A stretch of 64,000 nt of DNA. It comes from Candidatus Aalborgicola defluviihabitans (GTDB lineage Bacteria > Pseudomonadota > Gammaproteobacteria > Burkholderiales > Burkholderiaceae_C). The notes under the pieces were generated by a model, which saw only the letters and a program-made list of their open reading frames with translations, was not told where the DNA came from and searched no databases. The number at the start of each line of letters is the position of its first letter. The first letter of the stretch is position 1. The DNA is taken from the NCBI GenBank assembly GCA_016705575.1, contig JADIXX010000008.1, forward strand, positions 186,001 through 250,000, given 5' to 3'. Shown here piece by piece: positions 1 to 8,770 of this stretch. A program made the position numbers and the translations under genes.

Positions 1-2
1 AC

Positions 3-1652
3 CTCTCATTTGATGGGCCACTAACGACTGATGAAGCCTGGGGGCTGTATTTTTACCGCCTTGGCAATGCGTATCGGGTCACACTCAATGGCAAGTTGCT
101 GGAGGGAGATGGCGACATCGCCGCCCTTGGCATTGGCGACTACGCCAAGGTTCCACGCTTTATCCGCATTCCCGCCGATTTGCTTTTGCCCCACAACCAG
201 TTGGAAGTGGTGATCCGCTCGGACAGTGGCCGACGCTCCGGCATGCCCGTGGTGTGGGTAGGCCCCGTTTCTGGCGTAGAGGACTTGTACCGCAAAGAAT
301 TTGCCTTTCGGGTGGGGGGGTCCGCCATACTGGCGGTGTTCAGCCTGGTGGTTGGGGCTTTTGCTGCAGTGCTGTGGATCAGCCATACCGATCCGCGCCC
401 AGAGCGTCGTGGCGTTCGGGACAACCTGTACCTCTTTGCCGCCTTGGCCGAATTTTCATGGGCTTTTTTTGTGGGCGACACCCTGATTGAGCGCACACCA
501 TTGCCCTGGGCGTGGTGGAGTGTGGTGGTGAACATGTCCCTGGGCGTATGGATGAGTGCCCTGCTGCTGTTCTGCCACAACGTGGCCGGCTGGGAACACC
601 ACCGCACCAGCCGTTGGGTCAAAGGTCTGTTGACCACTCTGCTGGTGAGCGGCCCGGTGGTGGCCTATGCCGCCATCAGTGTCCCAGCACCCCTGCTGCT
701 CACTCTGTGGCAAATTTCCTTTGCCGTGATTTTTATTCCTTCCACCCTATTATTTTTGGCGCTAGCCGCCAACGCGGCAACAACCATGCACCGCGTGGTT
801 GCGCTGGCGTTTGTGGTGAACGTGCCAATAGGAATCCATGACTTTTACATCATGCGCATTGCAGACTCCTTTACCAACCAGGCCCTGCTGCGCTATTCCG
901 CCACCCTGTTTGGATTGGCGCTGGGCGCCATTGCCATCGACCGGTTCCGCACGGCCAATTTGCGTGTGCGTGACATGCTCGATTCACTTTCCGTGCGGGT
1001 GCAGCGCAAAGACCTGGAATTGTCACAAAGCTACCAGCGCATGGAGTTGATTGCCCGTGAACAGGCGCGCACCCAGGAACGCGCCCGCATTCTGCGCGAC
1101 ATGCACGACGGCGTGGGCTCCCACATCAGCTCTGCCATTCGCCAACTGCAATCGGGGCACTCCAACCCCGATGAAGTTCTGCTCACCCTACGCGACTCGC
1201 TGGACCAATTGAAGTTGTCGATTGATGCGCTGAACCTGCCGCCCGGAGACATCACCGCTTTGCTGGCCAATTTGCGTTACCGGCTGGAGCCGCGTTTTCG
1301 CGCCATGGGTTTGACGCTGGAATGGGCCGTGATCCTCTTGCCCAACCTGCCGCAGCTCGACGCATCGGCCATGCGCCAATTGCAATTCATTTTCTTCGAA
1401 GCGTTTTCCAATGTCATGCAACACGCCCACGCCAGCATCTTGCGGGTTGACGCCGCCCCCACACTTACGCCCCATGGAGCTGGCGCACCCGGCGTGCGCA
1501 TCCGCATCTGTGACAACGGCGGCGGCTTTGACACCCAGCTGCTTCGCCGCGGGGGATTGAATTCCATGCACGAGCGCGCCCAGGCTTTGGGAGCCCAGCT
1601 CAATTTTCAGAGCCGTCCAGGGGAAACCGTGGTGGAACTATTGCTGCACTGA
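3..1652 (+). CDS. Sensor histidine kinase, NarL/DesK type, 5' end cut off by the window
   Basis: The reading frame is open from the left edge, so the N-terminus lies outside the window. The visible part starts with a beta-rich, probably periplasmic region, followed by about seven hydrophobic segments (7TM-DISM-like arrangement). Then come a HisKA_3 dimerisation/phosphoacceptor helix with the motif RDMHDGVGSH (His codon at 1104-1106) and a HATPase_c domain with an N-box around FEAFSNVMQHAH and a G-box DNGGGFD. Kinases of this class autophosphorylate on His and pass the phosphate to a LuxR-type response regulator. No regulator gene is visible; it would have to lie to the left. The last 15 bases overlap the convergent serC. 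The family is clear; the signal sensed is unknown. Confidence 0.85.
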   Translation, partial: LSFDGPLTTDEAWGLYFYRLGNAYRVTLNGKLLEGDGDIAALGIGDYAKVPRFIRIPADLLLPHNQLEVVIRSDSGRRSGMPVVWVGPVSGVEDLYRKEFAFRVGGSAILAVFSLVVGAFAAVLWISHTDPRPERRGVRDNLYLFAALAEFSWAFFVGDTLIERTPLPWAWWSVVVNMSLGVWMSALLLFCHNVAGWEHHRTSRWVKGLLTTLLVSGPVVAYAAISVPAPLLLTLWQISFAVIFIPSTLLFLALAANAATTMHRVVALAFVVNVPIGIHDFYIMRIADSFTNQALLRYSATLFGLALGAIAIDRFRTANLRVRDMLDSLSVRVQRKDLELSQSYQRMELIAREQARTQERARILRDMHDGVGSHISSAIRQLQSGHSNPDEVLLTLRDSLDQLKLSIDALNLPPGDITALLANLRYRLEPRFRAMGLTLEWAVILLPNLPQLDASAMRQLQFIFFEAFSNVMQHAHASILRVDAAPTLTPHGAGAPGVRIRICDNGGGFDTQLLRRGGLNSMHERAQALGAQLNFQSRPGETVVELLLH

Positions 1653-2777
1653 GTGACGGGTCACCTGGGCGTGGGCCCACTGCAACCATGGCAGCAGCGC
1701 GCGCAAATCGTCCGCATCCACCGTTGCGCCGCACCAGACGCGAATGCCCGCTGGCGCATCTTTGTAGGCGGCAATGTCAAACGCCACGCCCTGCGCTTCC
1801 AGCAATTGCGCCATCGCCTTGACCTGGGCGTCGGTCACATCCACCGTCAGGCAAACGCTGGTGTTGGACCGTGTGGCAGGGTCTTTTGCCAAAAAGGAGA
1901 TCCAGTCGTGTGCGGCGACAAAATCGGCAACAATCTTGAGATTGGCTTCGCTGCGCGCCATGGTGGCCTGCACACCGCCCAATCGGTCCACCCAGGCCAA
2001 GGCATCCAGGTAGTCGGCTACGCACAGCATGGAGGGCGTGTTGATGGTGTCGCCCTTGAACAGGCCCTCATTGAGCTTGCCGTTGGAAGTCATGCGAAAG
2101 ATCTTGGGCATGGGCCAGGGCGGTGTGTACTCTTGCAGCCGCGCAACGGCGCGCGGACTCAAAATCAGCATGCCGTGCGCGCCCTCGCCTCCGAGCACCT
2201 TTTGCCAGGAAAAGGTCACCACATCAAGTTTGTCCCACGGCAGGTCCATGGCAAACACGGCCGAGGTGGCGTCACAAATGGTCAGACCAGCGCGATCAGC
2301 CGCAATCCAGTCACCGTTGGGCACCTTGACGCCCGAGGTGGTGCCGTTCCAGGGGAACACCACATCGTTGTCGAAGTTCACACGGGCCAGATCGGGAAGC
2401 GAGCCGTAGGGTGCCTCCAGCACGTTGACGTGGGGTAGCTTGAGCTGGTGGACGATATCGTTCACCCAGGTGGCGCCAAAGGTTTCCCAGGCCAGCACAT
2501 CCACGCCGCGCGGACCCAGCAGCGACCACAACGCCATTTCCACCGCGCCAGTGTCAGAAGCCGGCACCGCGGCCACGCGGTAGTCCGCAGGCAAGCCCAG
2601 AATGCGGGCGGTCTCAGAACACACCCGCCCCAAAGCTTCCTTACCCAACGCGGAGCGGTGGGAGCGGCCCAGGGTGTCGAGCGCCAGGGTTGATACATCG
2701 TAGCCAGGGCGCTTGGCACAGGGGCCGGAGGAAAAGTTTGGATTTTTGGGCTTGACCAGGGGTTGCTGCATCGTCAT
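1638..2777 (-). CDS. serC: Phosphoserine aminotransferase, alphaproteobacterial/archaeal-type
   Basis: This PLP enzyme converts 3-phosphohydroxypyruvate and glutamate to phosphoserine in serine biosynthesis (cytoplasm). The protein is about 379 aa. It opens with NPNFSSGPCAKRPG and has SDTGAVEMALWSLLG, CDATSAVFA and the PLP-lysine segment SWQKVLGGEGAHG. These motifs match the SerC subfamily typical of Alphaproteobacteria and methanogens rather than the E. coli-like form. The frame extends 11 codons further upstream. I chose the ATG at 2777, where similarity begins; an ATG two codons inside (2771) is also possible and neither has a strong ribosome binding site. It lies 66 bp downstream of a same-strand diguanylate cyclase, which says little about its role. 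Confidence 0.9.
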   Translation of the reverse strand: MTMQQPLVKPKNPNFSSGPCAKRPGYDVSTLALDTLGRSHRSALGKEALGRVCSETARILGLPADYRVAAVPASDTGAVEMALWSLLGPRGVDVLAWETFGATWVNDIVHQLKLPHVNVLEAPYGSLPDLARVNFDNDVVFPWNGTTSGVKVPNGDWIAADRAGLTICDATSAVFAMDLPWDKLDVVTFSWQKVLGGEGAHGMLILSPRAVARLQEYTPPWPMPKIFRMTSNGKLNEGLFKGDTINTPSMLCVADYLDALAWVDRLGGVQATMARSEANLKIVADFVAAHDWISFLAKDPATRSNTSVCLTVDVTDAQVKAMAQLLEAQGVAFDIAAYKDAPAGIRVWCGATVDADDLRALLPWLQWAHAQVTRHSVQQ

Positions 2778-2843
2778 CTCATGCGGGAAACAGGGCCTCA
2801 AGTATCGCACCCCGTTGACGCCAACACCGCAGCGGCGAGGCGA

Positions 2844-4535
2844 TTATTCGGCAGCACCAGCCAGCCGGTGGCCACTCTTGCCATGTGTCTTGACCACGTA
2901 CATGGCCTGGTCGGCCGCTTTTAATAGCATCTCACGGGTAAGGCCGTGCTGTGGGTAGATCGCAATGCCAATGGACGCCCCCACCTGAACCGGCAAACCA
3001 TTGAGGGTAGTGGGCGCGCCGATGCTGGCAACAATCTTGTCCGCCAACGACACCACCATGCCGGTACCCGCGATATCGTGCAACAGCAGAATGAATTCAT
3101 CCCCCCCCAGACGCGCCACGACATCGGTCTGGCGAACGGTTTCGCGCAGTAGGTGAGCCACCCGCACCAACAGGGCATCGCCCACATCATGACCACATTG
3201 GTCATTGACCTTCTTGAAACCATCAAGGTCCATGAACAGCACGGCAAACTCGCTGCCATTGGCCTGGGCACGCTGCAAGGCCTGCTCCAGTTGCTCATTG
3301 AGACTCAGGCGGTTGGGCAAGCCGGTTAGCGCATCTTGCAACGCCAACACACGAATGCGCTCTTCCGCCTGCTTGCGTTCGGTGATGTCGATGTAGCTGG
3401 TAACAAAGCCGCCACTGGGAATCACCGTACCGGTCACTTCCAGCCATGTGCCACCCGGACGCGCCCGTTCGATGTGGTGGGCCTGAAAGTTGCGGGCGCG
3501 CGCCATGCTGGCGGCAGTCAACGTCTCCACATCGCCGGGGCCGTATTCACCGCGTTGCGCGTTGAAGCGGATCAAATCCTCAAAGTGCACATCAGGCTTT
3601 TCAAACAACTGCGCAGGCAGTTCCAGCAAGGTCTTGAATTGCGCATTGCAAGCGGCCATGCGCAGATCGGCATCGAACAAGGAAATGGCCCCGGGGAAGT
3701 TGTCAATCACGGTCTTCATCACGTCGCGCTGGCGGGTCAATTGGTCTTCTGTTTGCTTGCGCTCCGTGATGTCGGTGTAGGTCGTAACAAAGCCCGATAC
3801 CTCGCCACCAAACCGAAACGGGAACCCCTCAACCAGTACCGTGCGCCCGCCGGTCTGGGGGCGCTCAAACCGATGCGGCTGAAAGGCCCGGGCGCGATCC
3901 ACCAGGTCTTTCACATGTTGCTGGGGGTCTCCGGGGCCATATTCACCCCGCATGGCGTTATACAAAAGGAGATTTTCAAAACTTGCATAGCGATAGACCA
4001 TGTTTTGCGGCAACCCCAGAATTTCAAAGAAACGCCGGTTCCACAGGATGAGTTTCAACTCCCGGTCAATCACGCTCACCCCCTGTGGCAGAGCGTCCAG
4101 CAAGGCCTGCATCTGGGTGATGACTTCTTCCCGTTCACTCTCTATGTGCTTGCTTTGGGTGATGTCCTGAAACGTGCCTGCAATTCCCACGATGCCACCC
4201 CGTCCCGTCAACGGTGCACCACGGACCACCATATGGGCAGGCTTGGGAGTCCCGTTGGACATGGTGATTTCGAGGTTGAAGGCCAGACGCTTGGCATGGG
4301 CTTGGTCCAGTGCAGCGAGAAGGCGCCGCCGTTCGGCCTGCGGCAGCACCTTCATCAACGAGTGGCATTTGTCGTGGCTGCCGCCCACCATACTGTGCAA
4401 CAGTTCTTGCGAAGTCTCTGGCAATGCCATGGATTGCGATTGCGCGTCGTATTCCCAATAGCCGACCCGCCCCACCCGCTGGATCAGCTCCAGCTGTCGC
4501 TTTTCAATGCAATCCTGGCACGGATCTTGTTGCAT
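2844..4535 (-). CDS. Diguanylate cyclase with three PAS domains
   Basis: The protein is about 563 aa and makes cyclic di-GMP from GTP. There are no obvious membrane segments, so it is probably a cytoplasmic sensor. A short N-terminal stretch with two close cysteines (CQDC) precedes PAS 1 (about residues 20-130). Two similar PAS modules follow, each ending in DITERKQ (about 150-270 and 275-390). A complete GGDEF domain occupies about 395-555, with RLGGDEF and an RxxD inhibitory site (RQTD) exactly five residues before it, which predicts product feedback. The ATG at 4535 has a GAGG ribosome binding site five bases upstream; an ATG at 4565 is the main alternative. It is divergent from the MFS transporter gene. 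The input signal cannot be predicted. Confidence 0.88.
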   Translation of the reverse strand: MQQDPCQDCIEKRQLELIQRVGRVGYWEYDAQSQSMALPETSQELLHSMVGGSHDKCHSLMKVLPQAERRRLLAALDQAHAKRLAFNLEITMSNGTPKPAHMVVRGAPLTGRGGIVGIAGTFQDITQSKHIESEREEVITQMQALLDALPQGVSVIDRELKLILWNRRFFEILGLPQNMVYRYASFENLLLYNAMRGEYGPGDPQQHVKDLVDRARAFQPHRFERPQTGGRTVLVEGFPFRFGGEVSGFVTTYTDITERKQTEDQLTRQRDVMKTVIDNFPGAISLFDADLRMAACNAQFKTLLELPAQLFEKPDVHFEDLIRFNAQRGEYGPGDVETLTAASMARARNFQAHHIERARPGGTWLEVTGTVIPSGGFVTSYIDITERKQAEERIRVLALQDALTGLPNRLSLNEQLEQALQRAQANGSEFAVLFMDLDGFKKVNDQCGHDVGDALLVRVAHLLRETVRQTDVVARLGGDEFILLLHDIAGTGMVVSLADKIVASIGAPTTLNGLPVQVGASIGIAIYPQHGLTREMLLKAADQAMYVVKTHGKSGHRLAGAAE

Positions 4536-4644
4536 ATAGCCTCGCAATACTGGACACACTGGCATTATGACCGTGGCCTTGGCTGGCGTTGCCCTATTTT
4601 TCTGCAGCGTTCCCTCCAGGCACCAACTCTTTAAAATAGGGTCC

Positions 4645-5844
4645 ATGGCTACCAACACGCTGCGACTGTTCTTTTTGGGGGACGGTGTGCAGGTGACTCG
4701 CCCCATCGTCTGGATCATTGGTTTTTTTGCTTTTTTGAACGTCTATTCCGTGCAGGCTGTGCTGCCCATGGTGATGGACGACTTCCACGCCACCGCCCTG
4801 CAGGCCGGGCTGACCGTAGGTGCCACGGTACTGGCCGTGGGATTGGTATCACCCTTTATGGGCATGTTGTCCGATGCGCTGGGGCGCAAGGGCATTATCT
4901 GCACCTCGCTGTTTGCGTTGACGGTGCCCACGGCACTGATTCCCCTTTCACACGACCTCAATATGCTGATCGCGCTGCGTTTCTTGCAGGGACTGGCCGT
5001 ACCAGGCATTGTGGTGGTGCTGATTGCCTATCTGTCGGAAGAAAGTCGCGCAGGCAACCTCGCGCGCATGACGTCCACCTATGTGGGTGGCACCGTCATG
5101 GGTGGTTTTTGCGGACGATTCATCACTGGCCATTTGGGCCACCTCATGGGTTGGCGCGGCGCCTTTGTGACACTGGCCATCATGAACCTGGCCGGTGCCG
5201 TGCTGGTGTGGCGGGCGTTGCCCGCGTCGCGTCATTTTGTGGCCAACCGCAACTTCAGCGGCGTGTTGCAGACGCTGCTGCGCCACCTGCGCAACCAACG
5301 CCTCATGGCCGCTTGTGCGGTGGGTTTTTGCGTGCTGTTTTCGCTGGTGGGAACCTTCACCTATGTGAACCTGCACCTGGCCCAGGCGCCCTTCAACCTC
5401 ACGGCCGCCGGCCTGGCCAATGTGTTTACCGTGTACCTGGTGGGCGTGTTCGTTACACCGCTGGCGGGGCGCCATATCGACCAGCTGGGTTTCATGAAAT
5501 CCATGCTCGGGGCGTTATCCATCTCCGCTGCCGGCCTTGCCCTGACCTTGGCACCTTCACTGTGGTTGGTAGTGACGGGGCTGGCGGTGTGCTCCACCGG
5601 GGTGTTTTTGTGCCAGTCGGCCACCATCAGCTCGATTGCCAGGAACGTGAACGAAGGCCGCTCGTTGGCCACCGGCATCTACTACATGAGCTACTACTGT
5701 GGTGGTGCGGTCGGCACCTGGGCGGCGGGTTTGGCCTATGAGGGTTGGGGCTGGGATGGATCAGTGGTCACGATTGCGCTGGCGCAGATGCTTGCCGCCG
5801 CACTGGTGGCCGCGGTGTGGATGCGGCCCCCGCCTACCAATTGA
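4645..5844 (+). CDS. MFS transporter, YnfM-like drug/metabolite exporter
   Basis: This is a 399-aa inner-membrane carrier of the major facilitator superfamily with about 12 hydrophobic segments. It has the family loop motif GMLSDALGRKG between helices 2 and 3, where charged residues gate the proton-coupled cycle. Overall organisation resembles the YnfM/arabinose-efflux-like branch. The ATG at 4645 follows a TAGGG ribosome binding site and the sequence from MATNTL fits the family; the frame is open 26 codons further upstream, but that part is not hydrophobic or conserved-looking. The gene is divergent from the PAS-GGDEF gene. The substrate cannot be told from sequence. Confidence 0.85.
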   Translation: MATNTLRLFFLGDGVQVTRPIVWIIGFFAFLNVYSVQAVLPMVMDDFHATALQAGLTVGATVLAVGLVSPFMGMLSDALGRKGIICTSLFALTVPTALIPLSHDLNMLIALRFLQGLAVPGIVVVLIAYLSEESRAGNLARMTSTYVGGTVMGGFCGRFITGHLGHLMGWRGAFVTLAIMNLAGAVLVWRALPASRHFVANRNFSGVLQTLLRHLRNQRLMAACAVGFCVLFSLVGTFTYVNLHLAQAPFNLTAAGLANVFTVYLVGVFVTPLAGRHIDQLGFMKSMLGALSISAAGLALTLAPSLWLVVTGLAVCSTGVFLCQSATISSIARNVNEGRSLATGIYYMSYYCGGAVGTWAAGLAYEGWGWDGSVVTIALAQMLAAALVAAVWMRPPPTN

Positions 5845-5913
5845 CCCTGCGGTATCGTCAGACCCACAGGCTTGTTACGATTCAGCTTATCCAACGCAAC
5901 TCAGGAGCACTTT

Positions 5914-6327
5914 ATGGGATTATTTGATTCGGTTATGGGCGCGATGAGCGGCCAACTGCAACAACATGGCGGGCTGACCCAGGTACTGGGCGGCCTGCTG
6001 GCCAATAACTCGGAACTGGGCGGGCTCAACGGCCTGACCGAAAAATTCAACCAGGCCGGCCTGGGCAACGTCATCAGTTCGTGGATTGGTCAGGGTCAGA
6101 ACTTGCCCATTTCTGCCGACCAGATTGCCAGTGTGCTGGGCAGCGGCACTCTGGGCAATATTGCCAGCCAGTTGGGTATGGACCCGGCCCAGGCATCACA
6201 GCAGTTGTCACATATCCTGCCCGGCCTGATTGACCACCTCACGCCCCACGGCACCGCCCCCGAGGGTGGTTTGGGTCATACGACCGATTTGATGGGGATG
6301 CTGGGTTCGTTGATGCAAGCCCGATAG
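5914..6327 (+). CDS. YidB-like DUF937 protein
   Basis: This 137-aa protein is rich in Gly, Leu and Gln, starts MGLFDSVMGA and contains repeated helical Gly-Leu-Leu motifs typical of the YidB/DUF937 family, whose function is not established. No signal peptide is seen. The start is well supported: a strong AGGAG ribosome binding site lies eight bases before the ATG. The upstream continuation of the frame (14 codons) is not needed. It lies alone between the MFS gene and a dispersed-repeat copy, convergent with egtD. Confidence 0.85.
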   Translation: MGLFDSVMGAMSGQLQQHGGLTQVLGGLLANNSELGGLNGLTEKFNQAGLGNVISSWIGQGQNLPISADQIASVLGSGTLGNIASQLGMDPAQASQQLSHILPGLIDHLTPHGTAPEGGLGHTTDLMGMLGSLMQAR

Positions 6328-6350
6328 AAGCACTGACAAAGAGCAGAGGT

Positions 6351-6411
6351 TTACTATACTTTTTATAGTATCTTACGTATGTTCTACGAGGGCTAGAGCC
6401 CGATTCGCCAT
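6351..6411 (+). repeat. Dispersed two-hairpin repeat, copy 1 (intergenic)
   Basis: First hairpin ACTATA/TATAGT, a spacer containing CTTACGTATGTTCT, then the core ACGAGGGCTAGAGCCCGAT, in which GGGCT pairs with AGCCC. It lies between the convergent DUF937 gene and egtD, four bases from the egtD stop codon, so it could serve as a two-way transcript end. It belongs to the 11-copy family described in the findings. Confidence 0.85.
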
Positions 6412-6414
6412 GTA

Positions 6415-7440
6415 TTAACCGGCATGATGGGTGGGGGCATCCAGCCACAGCAGGCAAAACTGCCGCGCCGGATCGGTCCAGACCGGGCCCGGTGTCAGCC
6501 CAGCCTGTACGGCCAACTGCTGCAGGCCATCCACAGTGAACTTGTAGGAGTTTTCGGTGTGCAAAGTCTCGCCTTCGGCAAATGTGTAGGCGTTGCCTGC
6601 CACCTGCACGGCCTGTCGGCAGGTGCTCATCAGATGCATCTCAATGCGCTGCACAGCAGCGTTGTAAAAGGCGCTGTGGGCAAACTGGTGCAGTTGAAAG
6701 TTGGCACCCAACTCGCGGTTGGCGCGGGCCAAAATATTGCGATTGAACTCTGCCGTTACGCCCAGCGTGTCGTTGTAGGCCGCGTGCAGCACGGCGGGAC
6801 TTTTGACCAGATCGGCGCCCAGGAGCAGCGCGCCGCCGGTGAGAACCCGCGCGCACTGTCGCAAAAAACGCAGCGCCTCGCCAGGCTCAAAATTGCCCAA
6901 AGTTGAGCCAGGAAAAAACCCCACGCGCCGGCCCAGTGCCGGTGCCTGTTGCGCCAGCACAATCTCCTTTGTGAAGTCTGCAATGTGGGGCTGTACGTCC
7001 AGCGACGGATAGGCTTGCCGCAGGCTCTGTGCGCACGCGTTCAGGTAGTCGCCAGAAATGTCGATGGGAATGTAGCGGCGCGGCTGCTCCATGGCATCCA
7101 GCAGCAGGCGCACTTTGTGCAAAGAGCCGGCGCCAAACTCCACAATTTCCGCATGAGGGCCCATGTGCGCGGCCATGTCATGCGCATGCGTTTGCAAAAT
7201 GCCCAGCTCGGTGCGGGTGGGGTAGTACTCCGGCAGGGTGCAGATGCGATCGAACAGGGTCGAACCTTGCTCGTCATAAAAATACTTTGGCGAAATGCTT
7301 TTCTGGCTGCGGGCCAGTCCGGCCTGCAGGTCGTTCAGAAAGCTACTGGGCGCCGCCGCGCCATCGGTATCAACCTCGTTGGCTGCAATGTCATCCAGCG
7401 GATCTGCACGATGTGCCGCAAACGCCAAATTGTCTTTCAT
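6415..7440 (-). CDS. egtD: L-histidine N-alpha-methyltransferase of ergothioneine synthesis
   Basis: The protein is 341 aa. EgtD uses S-adenosylmethionine to trimethylate histidine to hercynine, the first step to ergothioneine. Visible features are the N-terminal motif SPKYFYDEQGSTLFD, the SAM-binding stretch EIVEFGAGSLHKVRLLLDA, the following YIPIDIS, and the family segment FFPGSTLGNFEP. The frame is open upstream, but the ATG at 7440 overlaps the egtB stop in an ATGA arrangement. This fixes the start and implies translational coupling. egtB and egtD form a two-gene operon with egtB first. No egtA, egtC or egtE is present in the window. Confidence 0.93.
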   Translation of the reverse strand: MKDNLAFAAHRADPLDDIAANEVDTDGAAAPSSFLNDLQAGLARSQKSISPKYFYDEQGSTLFDRICTLPEYYPTRTELGILQTHAHDMAAHMGPHAEIVEFGAGSLHKVRLLLDAMEQPRRYIPIDISGDYLNACAQSLRQAYPSLDVQPHIADFTKEIVLAQQAPALGRRVGFFPGSTLGNFEPGEALRFLRQCARVLTGGALLLGADLVKSPAVLHAAYNDTLGVTAEFNRNILARANRELGANFQLHQFAHSAFYNAAVQRIEMHLMSTCRQAVQVAGNAYTFAEGETLHTENSYKFTVDGLQQLAVQAGLTPGPVWTDPARQFCLLWLDAPTHHAG

Positions 7441-8693
7441 GGTGCGTCCTTTGCCAGCCGGATGCCTGAGAACTGCCAACGCGCCCCCGGCGGAAAGAAG
7501 TTGCGGTAGGTGGTGCGGCTGTGTCCCGGCGGCGTGACCACACTGGAACCACGCAGCACTTGCTGACCCACCATGAACTTGCCGTTGTACTCGCGCACCG
7601 CACCGCTGCGGGGTTTGAAACCGGGATAGGGGTCGTACGACGAACGTGTCCACTGCCAGGCGTTGCCCAGCATCTGGGTCATTGCTGGTAACGATGCTGC
7701 CGCCTCCCATTCAAACTCGGTGGGCAGGCGGGCACCGGCCCAGTCGGCGTAGGCGGTGGCCTCGTAAAAGCTCAGGTGCGTCACCGGCGCGGCGCGGTCT
7801 AGTGCATGCACGCCGCCCAGGCCAAATTGCTGCCACTGGGCGCTGGGCGCGCGCGGATCACCGGGCGCCAGCCAGTAGGCGGGTGCGACCCAACCCTGGT
7901 TGTTGACGGCGGCCCAGCCGTCGGACAGCCAGCACTGCGGATTGCGGTAACCGCCGTCCTGAATAAAGTCCAGATACTCGCCACAGGTCACCAGCCGGTT
8001 GGCGATCTCAAACGGGTGCATCAGCACCTGGTGCTTCGGTGTCTCGTTGTCAAACGCAAAACCCACACCCGCATGACCCACGCTGCAAAGACCACCGGCC
8101 ACTGCCAGCCACTGAAGGGGTGCGGCACAGCCAGCATTCATGCCCACATCTGCCACAGGGGTTTGGTAGGTGGGCAGCAGGGGGTTACAGGACAATAGAT
8201 GCAAGATGTCCGTCAACAACAGTTCCTGGTGTTGCTCTTCATGCTGCAAACCCAACTCCACCATGTCCGCCAGCGCGGGCCACTGCGCGCAATCAGCCCC
8301 TTGCAGCAGGGTCAGCATGGCGGCGTCCACATGTGCGCGGTAGGCCTGCACATCGACCAGCGGGGGACGGGTCAGAAGGCCGCGTTGCGGGCGCGGGTGG
8401 CGCGGACCCAGGGCCTCATAATAGGAATTAAAGAGGTACAGGTAACGCGGGTCAAACAGCGCATAACCAGCCTGAAAGTTCTGCAGCACCACGGCCTCAA
8501 AGAACCAGCTGGTGTGGGCCAGATGCCATTTGGTTGGGCTGGCGTCCGGCATGGACTGCACGCATTGGTCCTCGGGCGACAGTGGCGCAGACAGCGCCAG
8601 TGTGTGGGCGCGCACCGATTGGTAACGTGTGCTCAGCCAAGCACGTGGATCAGACGTTCCCTTGGTACGGGGCGTTTCAGGCAGGATTTGCAT
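7437..8693 (-). CDS. egtB: Ergothioneine sulfoxide synthase (iron-dependent)
   Basis: The protein is 418 aa. EgtB joins hercynine to a thiol donor (gamma-glutamylcysteine or cysteine, depending on type) using O2 and a non-haem iron. The N-terminal DinB-like domain carries the iron ligands: a His in the WHLAHTSWFFE segment and the HEEQHQE motif. The C-terminal formylglycine-enzyme-like domain has VTHLSFYEATAYADWAG, RLPTEFEWEAAA, GNAWQWTRSSYDPYPGF and the terminal RNFFPPGARWQFSGIRLA. The ATG at 8693 is preferred; a TTG three codons upstream extends the frame. Because egtA and egtC are not nearby, a cysteine-using type is possible, but I cannot decide this from sequence alone. Confidence 0.93.
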   Translation of the reverse strand: MQILPETPRTKGTSDPRAWLSTRYQSVRAHTLALSAPLSPEDQCVQSMPDASPTKWHLAHTSWFFEAVVLQNFQAGYALFDPRYLYLFNSYYEALGPRHPRPQRGLLTRPPLVDVQAYRAHVDAAMLTLLQGADCAQWPALADMVELGLQHEEQHQELLLTDILHLLSCNPLLPTYQTPVADVGMNAGCAAPLQWLAVAGGLCSVGHAGVGFAFDNETPKHQVLMHPFEIANRLVTCGEYLDFIQDGGYRNPQCWLSDGWAAVNNQGWVAPAYWLAPGDPRAPSAQWQQFGLGGVHALDRAAPVTHLSFYEATAYADWAGARLPTEFEWEAAASLPAMTQMLGNAWQWTRSSYDPYPGFKPRSGAVREYNGKFMVGQQVLRGSSVVTPPGHSRTTYRNFFPPGARWQFSGIRLAKDAP

Positions 8694-8770
8694 TGTTCGC
8701 AAGATTGTTACAGTTTATGCAGATGCTTGCTGGTATCAGACGCAAACCAACTATTACATAGGAGCCATTC

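Noticed and set aside
3336..4634. 432-codon plus-strand frame over the PAS-GGDEF gene
   Set aside because: Antisense to an unmistakable three-PAS GGDEF protein.
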